Shown here: in pieces, positions 34,700 through 43,613 of the stretch
How the letters are laid out: each line of letters starts with the position of its first letter
Numbering within the stretch: position 1 is the stretch's first letter
DNA from: Aureibacillus halotolerans
GTDB lineage: Bacteria; Bacillota; Bacilli; Bacillales; DSM-28697
Length of the DNA: 53,891 bases
Assembly (NCBI RefSeq): GCF_004363045.1
Contig: NZ_SNYJ01000017.1
Coordinates: forward strand, 27,045-80,935
Reading direction: 5' to 3'
Translations under genes and position numbers: made by a program
The notes under the pieces: model-generated
What the model was told of the DNA's origin: nothing
What the model saw: only the letters and a program-made list of their open reading frames with translations
The model's database searches: none

Positions 34700-35419
34700 T
34701 TACCATGATTTTCCGACAAAGCGATGCATGCCAGTTGTAAACCCAAGTATACCGTATGCTACCAAAAAGGCGAAGCTCGTGATTGCCGTAAGGGACGACA
34801 CATCGGTGTACGACAACGGGGACCATACAGCAACGGTTGGCCAAATCAAAGGCAAGCCTTTAAGGGCAGCGTATAGCAGCACACAGACGACAAAAGCCGT
34901 CGTTGCGGTTTTGAACCATTGCACGACAAACACGGTGAGAATGCCTAGGATGAGCATCGGGAAAAAGGCAGTAGCGAAAGCACTTAGGCTTTCTAAAGTG
35001 CCTACGCTCCATTCGCCAGGTAGAAAAAGACCAGCGATGAGAGAGGACACCCAAGACACGAGCAAGACAACGGCAGAAACAAACCCGAGGAGGACGACTT
35101 TGGCCGTAAACAATTTCGGTCTCGTCACAGGCTGAAGCAGTTCGAGCTTCATCGTACGCTTGACGCTTTCTCCGGTGAAAGCATCAATCGCCGTAACGAG
35201 CAAAAAGAATGGCAGTACCACTGTCGTCAAAATGGCCAGCATTGTATAAGGCAGGTCACCACTCACTACAACAGCAATGCCCGCATTGCTTTGCGCGAGC
35301 CCTACTGCCCAAGCAAGCAGTAACGGCAAAAGGGAGGCGCAGAGCAGCAGCCAGCGGTTTTTGCGTTGCAGCCACCACTTGTCAATTTCGTTGTAGACAG
35401 CGTTTTTGAAGCTCGTCAT
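34700..35419 (-). CDS. ABC-2 type transporter permease
   Basis: 239 residues, six hydrophobic segments; start pattern EIDKWWLQRKNRWLLL and ELLQPVTRPKLFTAK are typical of ABC-2 permeases in lantibiotic-immunity, NatB or bacitracin-type exporters. Overlaps the ATPase gene by 4 bases and ends 15 bases before the kinase. Confidence 0.85.
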   Translation of the reverse strand: MTSFKNAVYNEIDKWWLQRKNRWLLLCASLLPLLLAWAVGLAQSNAGIAVVVSGDLPYTMLAILTTVVLPFFLLVTAIDAFTGESVKRTMKLELLQPVTRPKLFTAKVVLLGFVSAVVLLVSWVSSLIAGLFLPGEWSVGTLESLSAFATAFFPMLILGILTVFVVQWFKTATTAFVVCVLLYAALKGLPLIWPTVAVWSPLSYTDVSSLTAITSFAFLVAYGILGFTTGMHRFVGKSW

Positions 35420-36195
35420 TGTCCTGCACCTCCTGATGTGATTGCTTGCGCGTAGAGTTCTTCAAAGGTATGCTGCTTTCCCTGCAGGTTATTGACTGGA
35501 CCTGCCTGTAGCAGCATTCCATCCTTCATAAACCCAACATGGGTGCACAGCCGTTCCATTTCACCTAAAAGGTGGCTTGAGATGATGAAGGTGACCCCAT
35601 GTTCCTGGGACAATTCCGTAATCAACTGCCGTACAAGGGTAATTCCTTCAACGTCAAGCCCATTGGTAGGTTCATCAAGCAGGACAAGCTGTGGGTTATG
35701 CAAAAGAGCTCTTCCAAGCGCTAAACGTTGCTTCATCCCAAGCGAGTAGCGACTGACCCGTTCTTTTTTATAAGCACTCAAGCCCACTTGATCAAGAACC
35801 TCGTGAATGCGAGCGGCCGACACGTCTTGCTTATAGCGTGCAGCGATTTTCAAATTTTGATACGCATTCATGTACATATAAGCGTCCGCCTGCTCCACGA
35901 CACAGCCGACACCTTCCATCGCTCTTTCAAAGTCGTTCTCCAAATCGTGACCAAGCAAGGAGATTTCCCCTTCATCAATCTTACATAGCCCAGTCATCGC
36001 CTTTAGCAATGTCGTTTTCCCAGACCCGTTTGGTCCAAAGAGACCAAAAACCTCTCCCTTCCCTACTGTCAAATGGATGTTATGAATCCCTCTGCCACCT
36101 TTTTTATAGGCATAGGATACGTTGGTCAGCTCCACTGCGGAAAGCGAGGGAGCTACGACACTTGTCGTCAGCTCTGCCTCTTGCCGTTGCATCAT
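35416..36195 (-). CDS. ABC transporter ATPase
   Basis: 259 residues. Walker A GPNGSGKTTLL, signature YSLGMKQRLALGRAL (the variant usual for ABC-2 partners), Walker B LVLLDEPTNGLD and H-loop IISSHLLGEME. A 20-residue N-terminal extension precedes the domain. Starts in an overlap with the secreted-protein gene. Powers the adjacent permease. Confidence 0.93.
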   Translation of the reverse strand: MMQRQEAELTTSVVAPSLSAVELTNVSYAYKKGGRGIHNIHLTVGKGEVFGLFGPNGSGKTTLLKAMTGLCKIDEGEISLLGHDLENDFERAMEGVGCVVEQADAYMYMNAYQNLKIAARYKQDVSAARIHEVLDQVGLSAYKKERVSRYSLGMKQRLALGRALLHNPQLVLLDEPTNGLDVEGITLVRQLITELSQEHGVTFIISSHLLGEMERLCTHVGFMKDGMLLQAGPVNNLQGKQHTFEELYAQAITSGGAGQ

Positions 36196-37151
36196 CGTCG
36201 GTCGAATCCTTTGTCGTGCTTATCGATATCGACCTGCTGTACGTCTATTTCATCCAATGAAAGCTGATCAGGCGTCGTATTGTTAAAGGCGGAGAACGAA
36301 GCTTCCATCGTTATCGTTAGCTCATGGGCTTCACCAGTCTCATCTTCTCCAGTTACCGTCACTTCAACTGTCTGGTTTTGCAAGTGACCCGCTGCATCAA
36401 CGGTAGCATCAAGTTCAATAGAAGCCAGGCGAACGTTATTCGTCAACTCCGGCATGTCGGGCTTATCTAACGGTTGAAAAAGTTCTTTTAAAGGAGAGTC
36501 TTCATGCTGTTCTCCTCGCTCTGCCCATGGTGGTCCGAACGAATCACCCTTTTCATCCGCATCGTGCTGGATCACAATTGGTGCCACTGTTCGAACAATC
36601 GCAGGGATCTCATTGCCAGAGAGGTCCAGTTCTAGCTTCGTTGATCCATCCTCCTGTTGAACGGCTTTAACCTGGTCCTTTACGTCGCCGACAAGCGCAT
36701 CAATGACTTTCTCTGCTTGGGGATGGGGTCCTTTCGCATGTGCCTCCCAAGCATCATCCTCACCCTCGTCGTCTGAAGAGATGATGTGGTAGTAAAGGGC
36801 TTTAGATGGATTTCCTACATACATTTCCTCGTTCTGTCTGAAGGCCTGTAATGTTTGTGCTTCATTCCCAGCAGACGCCAATTGGAGAGTACCACTCACT
36901 TCTTTGTTTGCTTTGTCCAGCTTCACATCAGCGTCTACGGCCATCTCTTGTGCACCGTTGTCTGTGACAGAGACTTGAACATTTGCCGTCACACTGTCCA
37001 GCGTACTGTTTGCCTTTAAAGCCTGCTTGTAGATCTCATACCCCGAGGTGCTGGCACTTGCGCTAAAGCCGCTCCCTACAAGCAAAGCCGCCCCTAATGT
37101 AATCGGTGTACCGTACGACAACCAACGTTTGACTGTTGTTTTCTTCTTCAA
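36192..37151 (-). CDS. Secreted protein heading the ABC/two-component operon
   Basis: 319 residues. Signal peptide (hydrophobic 12-32, cut near SASAS), then an extracytoplasmic domain of about 285 residues rich in Asp, Glu and Gln; no lipobox. Repeated beta patterns (LDSVTANVQVSV, ELTNNVRLASIELDATVDA) recall two-lobed LolA/DUF6612-like lipid-carrier folds, but this is only resemblance. TTG start follows AAGGGAGTG. Tight overlap with the ATPase suggests it works with the transporter, perhaps as a substrate-binding or immunity factor. Confidence 0.75.
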   Translation of the reverse strand: MKKKTTVKRWLSYGTPITLGAALLVGSGFSASASTSGYEIYKQALKANSTLDSVTANVQVSVTDNGAQEMAVDADVKLDKANKEVSGTLQLASAGNEAQTLQAFRQNEEMYVGNPSKALYYHIISSDDEGEDDAWEAHAKGPHPQAEKVIDALVGDVKDQVKAVQQEDGSTKLELDLSGNEIPAIVRTVAPIVIQHDADEKGDSFGPPWAERGEQHEDSPLKELFQPLDKPDMPELTNNVRLASIELDATVDAAGHLQNQTVEVTVTGEDETGEAHELTITMEASFSAFNNTTPDQLSLDEIDVQQVDIDKHDKGFDRR

Positions 37152-37459
37152 TCATCTCACTCCCTTAATTTTTGAACCATCTGTGTGTGGCTCTTAAATA
37201 TAGGATAAACACCAAACCTAACACCGTCGTAACGTAAATCTAAACAAATTCTAAACTCGATTTTTTTGTGGAAAAAGAGAGAGAAATGAAGGATGGTGAA
37301 AGGAGGTTGGTGAACTTAGCGGCTTAGGAAGCGAGGGGCAGATTCACTAACAAGGAGAAAAGTGGAAAGCGAGCCTCTAGAATGGTGGAGCGAGCCCTTA
37401 TAACGTAAAGCGAAGACTCGAAGGAGGATGCGAGCGCGCCAATGAACATCCGGTTTCTT
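37152..37459. other. Intergenic region upstream of the ABC/two-component operon
   Basis: 308 bases. The left 110 hold the operon promoter and regulator repeats. The rest is purine-rich on the plus strand with several AAGGAGG-like stretches but only tiny open frames; it resembles a decayed or repeat-derived spacer. Confidence 0.5.
37239..37256 (-). promoter_or_regulatory. Tandem response-regulator site
   Basis: TCTAAAC occurs at 37239-37245 and 37250-37256, an 11-base period (GTTTAGA on the operon strand), the classic spacing for an OmpR-type dimer. It lies about 90-100 bases before the operon start, upstream of a TATATT with a poor -35. Confidence 0.65.
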
Positions 37460-38032
37460 CTACAGTAGCTTCTCAAGTCCATTGCACTCATGAACACGTT
37501 CGAACAATGCCTTTATCTTCACTCCCTCATCTCCGTAGTAATGGCCAAACGCCTGCAGCACATGCAGTCCGTCAATAGGAGAGCTCACCTCCTCCTTGCG
37601 ATCCACGTATACGTGTAGGTAGGAATGAAAGTGGGTGAAGCCGTTAGTTTGATACCAGTTCAGCACAGGCGCATCATCTCGCGTCCATGCTTCTACATAT
37701 CGAAGACCCTTTTCTTTAGCGCGATCCTCTGCCTTCTGCAGCAATTTCCGCGCAATGCCCTTACGTTGATGGTCTGGATGAACGGCGAGATGCCAGATCA
37801 TGCCTCCAAGACCGTGATCACGAGTACAGATAGTTCGTTGCTCCGACTCTATCTCAACGTCGATCAGACCAATCAAATGATTGTTCTCCACGGCCACAAG
37901 CTCAATGGAGTCATTGGCGTATGTTTCTTTTTCGCGGAGCACGTTGTCATAATAGGCCGTATTTAAAAAGGATACTACCCGACAACGCAGCCACCCTTGT
38001 TCATCTTCCTTTTGATACGGTCGTATTTGCAT
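37460..38032 (-). CDS. GNAT-family N-acetyltransferase
   Basis: 190 residues. Acetyl-CoA loop HPDHQRKGIARKLL and C-terminal VLNWYQTNGFTHF are characteristic. An additional 60-residue C-terminal part follows the fold. AGGAGG precedes the ATG. Acceptor unknown. Confidence 0.88.
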   Translation of the reverse strand: MQIRPYQKEDEQGWLRCRVVSFLNTAYYDNVLREKETYANDSIELVAVENNHLIGLIDVEIESEQRTICTRDHGLGGMIWHLAVHPDHQRKGIARKLLQKAEDRAKEKGLRYVEAWTRDDAPVLNWYQTNGFTHFHSYLHVYVDRKEEVSSPIDGLHVLQAFGHYYGDEGVKIKALFERVHECNGLEKLL

Positions 38033-38146
38033 AGTGGCCTCCTAAACGAAATTGTTATTAAAAAAATTCGCCAACGTTTACGATTGCTATGTTAGATTAA
38101 CAAGACAACATTCTATTGAAACAATTAATTCTAAGGAGGTCTTTCG

Positions 38147-38509
38147 ATGCATGACGAAACAAAGTTGTCCCACCATATACGCTCCCATGAGGAAGCATTG
38201 CTTACCAATGCCATTCGCACCTCACCTGAAGGACTTTCTGCTCTCCTTGCCGACGAATTTTTTGAATTCGGCAGTTACGGGCGGATATGGACAAAAGCCG
38301 ATTTCCTCGTTGATGGAGGTATCGGCGAAAGAACCATTGATCTAAACGATTTTTCCATTCGGAAGCTGGCGGATGACGTCGTGCTCGCCACCTATCGCAT
38401 TCATGATAAGACAACGCACAAACATTCGTTACGCAGCTCCATTTGGAAGCATAACCACGACGAATGGCAGATGGTGTTCCATCAGGGGACGTCAACTACG
38501 ACGGAATAG
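38147..38509 (+). CDS. DUF4440/NTF2-like small protein
   Basis: 120 residues of the cystatin-like NTF2 fold: HEEALLTNAIRTSPEGLSAL, LLADEFFEFGSYGRIW, RSSIWKHNHDEWQMVFHQGT. Small pocket proteins of this kind have mixed or unknown functions. AAGGAGG precedes the ATG. Its 3' end overlaps the convergent GNAT gene by 14 bases. Confidence 0.82.
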   Translation: MHDETKLSHHIRSHEEALLTNAIRTSPEGLSALLADEFFEFGSYGRIWTKADFLVDGGIGERTIDLNDFSIRKLADDVVLATYRIHDKTTHKHSLRSSIWKHNHDEWQMVFHQGTSTTTE

Positions 38510-39305
38510 GCCCCCATACCGCTTTTGTATAGGCCAACTGCATGCCACAGCGCTGCATGTTGCGTTGGCTCGCACTGGCAAAGGTGGCTTGTCCAACGAG
38601 CAGTTCACATCCCTGTGACACCGCTTGTTCCATCCGTGCATGCAAGAGGGCTTTGTGTACACCACGACCTCGATAGTCTGGAAGTGTTCCCGCCGCAGCG
38701 AGCGTCGCTACATCGTCATGAACGTGCATCGAGGCGATTCCAGCAGGCGCTCCATCCATAGTGGCAAGGTAAAACGACCAGCCTGGCTCATCGTATAAAA
38801 TGACATTATTCTCAGCGATGGCTTCGTAAAGAAACGCAGGCATTGAAAACGACATTCCGTACAGTTCAGCGTAAAGTTGGAAATCATCCCTTGCTAATTG
38901 CCTGACCTCTACATCTTCTGTCGTATGCACTGGTTTTTTACATGCTCCCACCAGCGCACCATGAAAACTGAGGTGATGCAGTCCGCGCTTCGAGAGTGTC
39001 TGAAATGATTCCGTTTGAAGCATTCCAGGAACGACATCAATTCGATAAGGCATATTAGCGTCATCAAATTCCGCGAGTATCATGTCTAAATAAGGCATGG
39101 CCTCATTCCGCAACCCCATGAGCTTATTGAAGCCTCCTCCTGGAATACCGGGTGTGAGAAAAAGCATGGCCTCCCCAAACCTGTGCATTTGCACTCGCAT
39201 CGGGTTGCCTTCCCGCTTTTGAATCCCTTTCAATCGCGATAAAAGCGTATTCATTTCAGCTCGCTCCACTCGTTCTGCCAGCTGTTGAGTGATTGGAAGT
39301 GTCAT
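38496..39305 (-). CDS. GNAT-family N-acetyltransferase with N-terminal extra domain
   Basis: 269 residues. The C-terminal half carries the GNAT fold (TLPDYRGRGVHKALLHARM; SASQRNMQRCGMQLAY). The N-terminal 135 residues look like a degenerate second GNAT-like module (GGGFNKLMGL), as in tandem-GNAT proteins. AAAGGAG upstream of ATG. Confidence 0.85.
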   Translation of the reverse strand: MTLPITQQLAERVERAEMNTLLSRLKGIQKREGNPMRVQMHRFGEAMLFLTPGIPGGGFNKLMGLRNEAMPYLDMILAEFDDANMPYRIDVVPGMLQTESFQTLSKRGLHHLSFHGALVGACKKPVHTTEDVEVRQLARDDFQLYAELYGMSFSMPAFLYEAIAENNVILYDEPGWSFYLATMDGAPAGIASMHVHDDVATLAAAGTLPDYRGRGVHKALLHARMEQAVSQGCELLVGQATFASASQRNMQRCGMQLAYTKAVWGPIPS

Positions 39306-39347
39306 AGATATAACTCCTTTAAGGTGAATTTTTACTCTTGAATGTGT

Positions 39348-39899
39348 TTATGATCCTTCCTGTGCCAATTGGCAGATGCGTAGCAACATTTCATTCATGT
39401 CTTCATGCTCTTTTATTGTAAACAAAACGTCAGCTTCCTTTGTGTGAGGAAGCTCTACTGTTCCGTCTTGAAATTGAAGCACTTCTTTAAAGGATGAGGC
39501 TGTTCGTAGAATATCCTTTCTTCGATGGCTATTGGTGATTCGTTGCTTTAACACATCATCAGGCCAATCAAAATGGACGAGTACGCGTACAAATCCGTTC
39601 TTATGAAAGCGTTCAAGGAGTTCACTGCGTGCCTGACGTCTAAGGTTTGCATTACAAAGAATTAAATGGTGGTCTGTTTCTTTTATTGCATAATCAACAA
39701 TGGTTTGTGTGAGCGCATACTTTAATCGATTTGGTCCTCGTTTAGGAAGCATCGATGCATAGTTTTCAAGCAGAAATGCAGCATGAACATCCTGATCAAT
39801 CACTGTAACGTTGGTTAGCCTTTTTTCCAATGCTCTAGCAAATGTTGTTTTACCGCTATGCGTTTTCCCTACCGTCATGATCACTATTCGCTTGTCCAT
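39348..39899 (-). CDS. P-loop kinase-like ATPase
   Basis: 183 residues. Walker A GKTHSGKTTFA at the N-terminus, DQDVHAAF in a zeta-toxin/adenylylsulfate-kinase-like position, and HFDWPDDVLKQRI with an arginine-rich lid. Family members phosphorylate small molecules or RNA ends; substrate unknown. Confidence 0.78.
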   Translation of the reverse strand: MDKRIVIMTVGKTHSGKTTFARALEKRLTNVTVIDQDVHAAFLLENYASMLPKRGPNRLKYALTQTIVDYAIKETDHHLILCNANLRRQARSELLERFHKNGFVRVLVHFDWPDDVLKQRITNSHRRKDILRTASSFKEVLQFQDGTVELPHTKEADVLFTIKEHEDMNEMLLRICQLAQEGS

Positions 39900-40027
39900 G
39901 CTTCCGCCTCACTTTCTATAAGTAGAATTCAACTTTGAAAAGCTTTTTCCAAGTCTAGTAGATCTAGAAAAGCCAACGGAGATATAATGTTACACCTCAT
40001 CTCGTTTACATTCCGGGAGAATGTATT

Positions 40028-41467
40028 TCACCACGGAGACTGTCTGATCGGCAACGGATCGGCGGTTTGAGCCATTCGATCACATAAACGTTGATAGAGC
40101 GATAACTTGATCGTTTGGTGCTCTGGCTGATGCCAGACGTTGATTGTTTCATTTGGATCAGCGTCCAGATGATACAATTCTCCGGTAGTCTCCCCATGAT
40201 AGACAACCAACTTGTATTTTTCGGTTCGTAACATTGTCGCATAGGCAACGTTGGTTCCATGTTTAAAATTGGCGTTGTAATGCTCACAATAAACGTCATC
40301 TCGGTAGTTATAGTCGGCATCCTCTTTAACGAGCACATCCCACAACGACTGACCTTGCATTCCTTCATATACAGGTTCGCCTGCCGCCTCTAACAATGTA
40401 GGTGCTAAATCAATGAGCTCGACGAAACGATCAATTCGCTGATTCCCTCTAATCTTCTCTGGCCAAGACATAATGAATGGCACTCTAATAGATGGTTCAT
40501 AAAAATGGGGCCCTTTTAAATAGATGCCATGATCCCCAAGCAATTCCCCGTGATCTGACATGAAAATGATGATGGTATTCTCCAATTGCCCTGTTTCTTC
40601 TAAGGAATCAATCATTCGCCCAACCTGTTCGTCAATCAGATCGATCATCGCCCAGTAAGCTGCACGAAGCATTCGGTGGTCTTTTTCATCCATCTCCGAG
40701 GAGGCAAGGTGTCCTTTCATTCCATACGCCCCCTCATGATCTGTACGTTGGTACACAGGCTTATTGCCGAGCTCTCCTTCTGTAAAATTAGGCAGCGGAA
40801 TGTCTTCTAACCGTTCCAAATAGCGTTTCATGTATTGCTGCGGTGGATCAAACGGGTGATGGGGGTCAAACATATTAACAGAAAATAACCATGGCCGCTC
40901 CTCGTTTTGATTGTCCTCAAAAAACTGGACAGCCTTTTCCGCACACCATGTTGTTTGATGATGTTCAGCGTCAGGTCCGTACGAAACATGTCGGCATTCT
41001 TTCATCGGCTGTGGCTTATACGACTGCCCTTTTGCCCGCAACCATTGTGTATATTCATTTGTTGGCCAATCCGGTCCCGGGTGATGGGACCAGTGAAACT
41101 GTGCATACCCATCATCTATCCTCGGTTCAATAACCGGAGCCACGGACGGGTGGCACGGCGAAAGATGCAGTTTCCCCGATAAGCCACACGTATACCCAGC
41201 ATCCGCAAGGATTTTCGTCACCAACACCTCATTTTTCGGAATCGCCTGACCATTTTGCCGACAACAATTCGTTTGCGGATACCTCCCCGTTAGAAAACTC
41301 GCCCGGCTCGGCGTACACACAGGACTCTGACTGTAACACTTTTCAAAAAGCACACCTTTTTCCGCCAACCGATCGATATTAGGTGTTTTCACAAACTCAT
41401 TTCCATAGCATCCCAGCGTATCAAACCGCTGCTGATCGGTACATATCCATAGAATATTTGGTCTCAC
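40028..41467 (-). CDS. Type I sulfatase, second copy
   Basis: 479 residues, no signal peptide. Metal ligands in CTDQQRFD, formylglycine site Cys51 in CTPSRASFLTG, GLSGKLHL, and metal residues in FMSDHGELLGDH. Closer to the choline-sulfatase/iduronate-type branch than the first sulfatase, which it does not closely resemble. GTG start follows AAAGGGAGTG. Single-gene unit. Confidence 0.92.
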   Translation of the reverse strand: MRPNILWICTDQQRFDTLGCYGNEFVKTPNIDRLAEKGVLFEKCYSQSPVCTPSRASFLTGRYPQTNCCRQNGQAIPKNEVLVTKILADAGYTCGLSGKLHLSPCHPSVAPVIEPRIDDGYAQFHWSHHPGPDWPTNEYTQWLRAKGQSYKPQPMKECRHVSYGPDAEHHQTTWCAEKAVQFFEDNQNEERPWLFSVNMFDPHHPFDPPQQYMKRYLERLEDIPLPNFTEGELGNKPVYQRTDHEGAYGMKGHLASSEMDEKDHRMLRAAYWAMIDLIDEQVGRMIDSLEETGQLENTIIIFMSDHGELLGDHGIYLKGPHFYEPSIRVPFIMSWPEKIRGNQRIDRFVELIDLAPTLLEAAGEPVYEGMQGQSLWDVLVKEDADYNYRDDVYCEHYNANFKHGTNVAYATMLRTEKYKLVVYHGETTGELYHLDADPNETINVWHQPEHQTIKLSLYQRLCDRMAQTADPLPIRQSPW

Positions 41468-41689
41468 TTATACCACTCCCTTTAAGGAATAATAAGAAAC
41501 AACCTACTTTTGAAGTATAGAGGACTAGTGCTTAATCTCCTAGTTCTTCATGAAGACCTGTTTCTCCTTTTTATAAGCGACTACAGTGTTCGCCCACTCT
41601 CTCCCTGTTTAATGTGACTTAAAATCGGGCTACTCAACGACAATAACAAATATCCGTAGCAGTACCATTTTTAAATTTTGGTTTCCTTC
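41468..41689. other. Intergenic region before the BlaI unit
   Basis: About 220 bases without a gene or clear hairpin; includes the sulfatase ribosome site and promoter region on the minus strand. With the operator region that follows, the gene-free stretch is 315 bases. Confidence 0.45.
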
Positions 41690-41739
41690 TTGACAATAAC
41701 TACAAGACGTAGTAAATTAACATCACTACGAAAAGTAGT
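41690..41739 (+). promoter_or_regulatory. BlaI-type promoter with two matched operator dyads
   Basis: TTGACA (41690-41695) and TAAATT (41713-41718) are 17 bases apart. ACTAC-N5-GTAGT occurs twice, at 41699-41713 and 41725-41739, with centres 26 bases apart: one in the promoter spacer, one over the start site. Half-sites match ACTACA/TGTAGT of staphylococcal mec/bla operators, with a 5-base rather than 4-base centre. Confidence 0.85.
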
Positions 41740-41782
41740 AATAACCTGTTATGGACGCATAACAGTGTAAGAGGTGTACGCC

Positions 41783-42160
41783 ATGAACATTGCGCAAAAG
41801 TTGTCTGACACAGAATTAGAAGTGATGGAGGTGATCTGGGAGCAGGAAAATCCTGTGACATCAAGCGAGTTATTGCAGGTTTTCGCTGATAAAGGAAGAC
41901 AGTGGAAGTCACAAACCATCTCTACGTTTTTGTCTAGGTTGGTTGAAAAACAATATCTGAGGATTGCTTCACGGAAAGGACGAACGAACTCGTACGCACC
42001 GTGCCTCTCCAAAGCGGATTACAAAATTCGTGAAGCCCAAGATGTTCTTAATGGGTATTACGAAGGGTCGGTCAGAAATATGGTTTCCGCGCTATATGAT
42101 GGCGAAAAGCTTTCTGATGAGGATATTGATGAGCTGAAAAAATGGCTCTCAAAAAAGTAG
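41783..42160 (+). CDS. BlaI/MecI-family repressor
   Basis: 125 residues. Winged-helix N-domain (LSDTELEVMEVIWEQENPVT; QTISTFLSRLVEKQYL) and helical dimerisation/cleavage domain with GSVRNMVSALYDGEKLS, where BlaI proteins are cut by the partner protease. ATG 41783 follows AAGAGGTG. Represses itself and the M56 gene through the two dyads. Confidence 0.92.
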   Translation: MNIAQKLSDTELEVMEVIWEQENPVTSSELLQVFADKGRQWKSQTISTFLSRLVEKQYLRIASRKGRTNSYAPCLSKADYKIREAQDVLNGYYEGSVRNMVSALYDGEKLSDEDIDELKKWLSKK

Positions 42161-42169
42161 GTGCCTACG

Positions 42170-43366
42170 ATGAATACTATTCTTGATACGCTGTTTTCAC
42201 TGTCTGCTGCTGGAAGTGCTGTCGTAGCTTGCATGTTGCTGCTAAAACTCGCTTCGCAAAACATCTTCCCGGCAAAGTGGCGTTACATGATTGGTAAAAT
42301 GGCGACCGGGTTTTATGTCGTTCCCATAGCCGTCGTCGTTCCATGGCTATCGTTTACTTTGCCATCTACTGGCGAGTCTATGACTAGAATGGATCAAGGT
42401 GCTGTATCTTCTTCACTGAAAGCGTCGGGTATGACGACAATCTCAATAGAATTCAGCTACTTGATTATCGCAGTCTGGGCAGCTGGAGCCGTGGTTTTCC
42501 TTACTTGGCAACTATGGTGCTACCACCGTTTTGTCAAGGAGCTCGAAGCACAAGCATCGCCAATTGCGGTAGATCATGAACTGCTGCAACAATTAGAAGA
42601 AATCAGACACAACATTGGCGTGAAAAGATCCGTCAGTCTCAAACAATGCTCCAGTGTTAAAAGCCCGCTTCTCGTTGGCTTTTTCAAACCAACAATTGTC
42701 CTTCCATCGGATTTCAGCCCTATGGACGTAGACATGGACATGATCCTTCACCACGAGCTTGTCCACCTGAAGCACAACGACTTATGGGTCAAACTGTTTG
42801 TCCTTTTCGCCAATGCCATCCATTGGTTTAACCCGTTAGCCTATTTGCTTCGGAAAGAAATCCATGTCTGGAGCGAATTCGCATGTGACGAGGAAGTAGT
42901 GAAGGAAATGTCCCACGCTCAGCGTATTCGCTATGGTGAGACTCTTCTCCATGTGATTGCAGGCAGAACGAACGCGCCGAGCCAGTTTTGTGCCACACTT
43001 TCCGGTGACGGAAAATTAGTAAAAAGGAGATTGATACGAATGCTCGCTATGAAAAAACTGAAAAAGAAGACGGTCGCTTTGGTAACTACATCACTCATCA
43101 TTGTTGGTGCCACCGGAACTGCCGCAGCTGCCTTAGGGTCTGACAGCACGCCTCCAGTGGATCAGTCTGCAGCCGAGCCTGACAATGCCACGGGATTTAG
43201 TCACGAAGAACAACTGAAAATAGCCAAAGAGGACGGTTACTTTTACGAGGACGGTTACTTCCACGATGGCAATGGGAACATAGGTGTCTTCCCGATCAAA
43301 GAACTTCCGCCTACCGATCAGGCGAGAGTAATCAACGAGGACTCTGTTCCTCCAACGGATCAATAA
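42170..43366 (+). CDS. BlaR1/MecR1-like M56 metalloprotease without beta-lactam sensor
   Basis: 398 residues versus about 585-600 for BlaR1. Four membrane segments at about 5-27, 37-60, 98-118 and 305-327. Zinc-protease motif HELVH at 195-199, followed by a glutamate in WSEFACDEEVV. After the last membrane segment there is only a 70-residue acidic extracytoplasmic tail with three PP(V/T)DQ motifs and a DGYFYEDGYFHD repeat, in place of the penicillin-binding domain. Begins 9 bases after blaI-like stop. It should cleave the repressor on an unknown signal. Confidence 0.88.
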   Translation: MNTILDTLFSLSAAGSAVVACMLLLKLASQNIFPAKWRYMIGKMATGFYVVPIAVVVPWLSFTLPSTGESMTRMDQGAVSSSLKASGMTTISIEFSYLIIAVWAAGAVVFLTWQLWCYHRFVKELEAQASPIAVDHELLQQLEEIRHNIGVKRSVSLKQCSSVKSPLLVGFFKPTIVLPSDFSPMDVDMDMILHHELVHLKHNDLWVKLFVLFANAIHWFNPLAYLLRKEIHVWSEFACDEEVVKEMSHAQRIRYGETLLHVIAGRTNAPSQFCATLSGDGKLVKRRLIRMLAMKKLKKKTVALVTTSLIIVGATGTAAAALGSDSTPPVDQSAAEPDNATGFSHEEQLKIAKEDGYFYEDGYFHDGNGNIGVFPIKELPPTDQARVINEDSVPPTDQ

Positions 43367-43440
43367 TAAACGATCATTGTGATAAAACGGTGACCAAGCT
43401 TTGCTTGTAGGTACCACCCTCCTAGAAAGCATAAGCTAAC

Positions 43441-43572
43441 AGGCTGATGAGAAACGTTCGCTTTCTTTGTTGCTTTGCCTTCTCCGGTTCTCATTGCCCT
43501 AATGGTAACTCCGAGACTCAGAAGGCTTTGCGTTTAGATAAGACAAGCGTTTTCTCTCAGCCTGATTTTTTT
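43441..43572 (+). terminator. Long structured hairpin ending in a T-tract
   Basis: AGGCTGA (43441-43447) pairs with TCAGCCT (43557-43563). The stem continues as GAGAAACG (43449-43456) with CGTTTTCTC (43548-43556). Further in, GCCTTCT pairs with AGAAGGC and TTGCC with GGTAA. Seven T residues follow (43566-43572). Too large for a simple terminator, it may also be a structured small RNA or a palindromic element. Confidence 0.55.
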
Positions 43573-43613
43573 ACCATTGTCTCACCAGTCATTCTTAGCG
43601 TCCAACAGTCTTG

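Noticed and set aside
37300-37450. Several AAGGAGG-like sites on the plus strand suggesting small genes
   Set aside because: The following frames close within a few codons (for example after MNLAA); probably purine-rich repeat-derived DNA.
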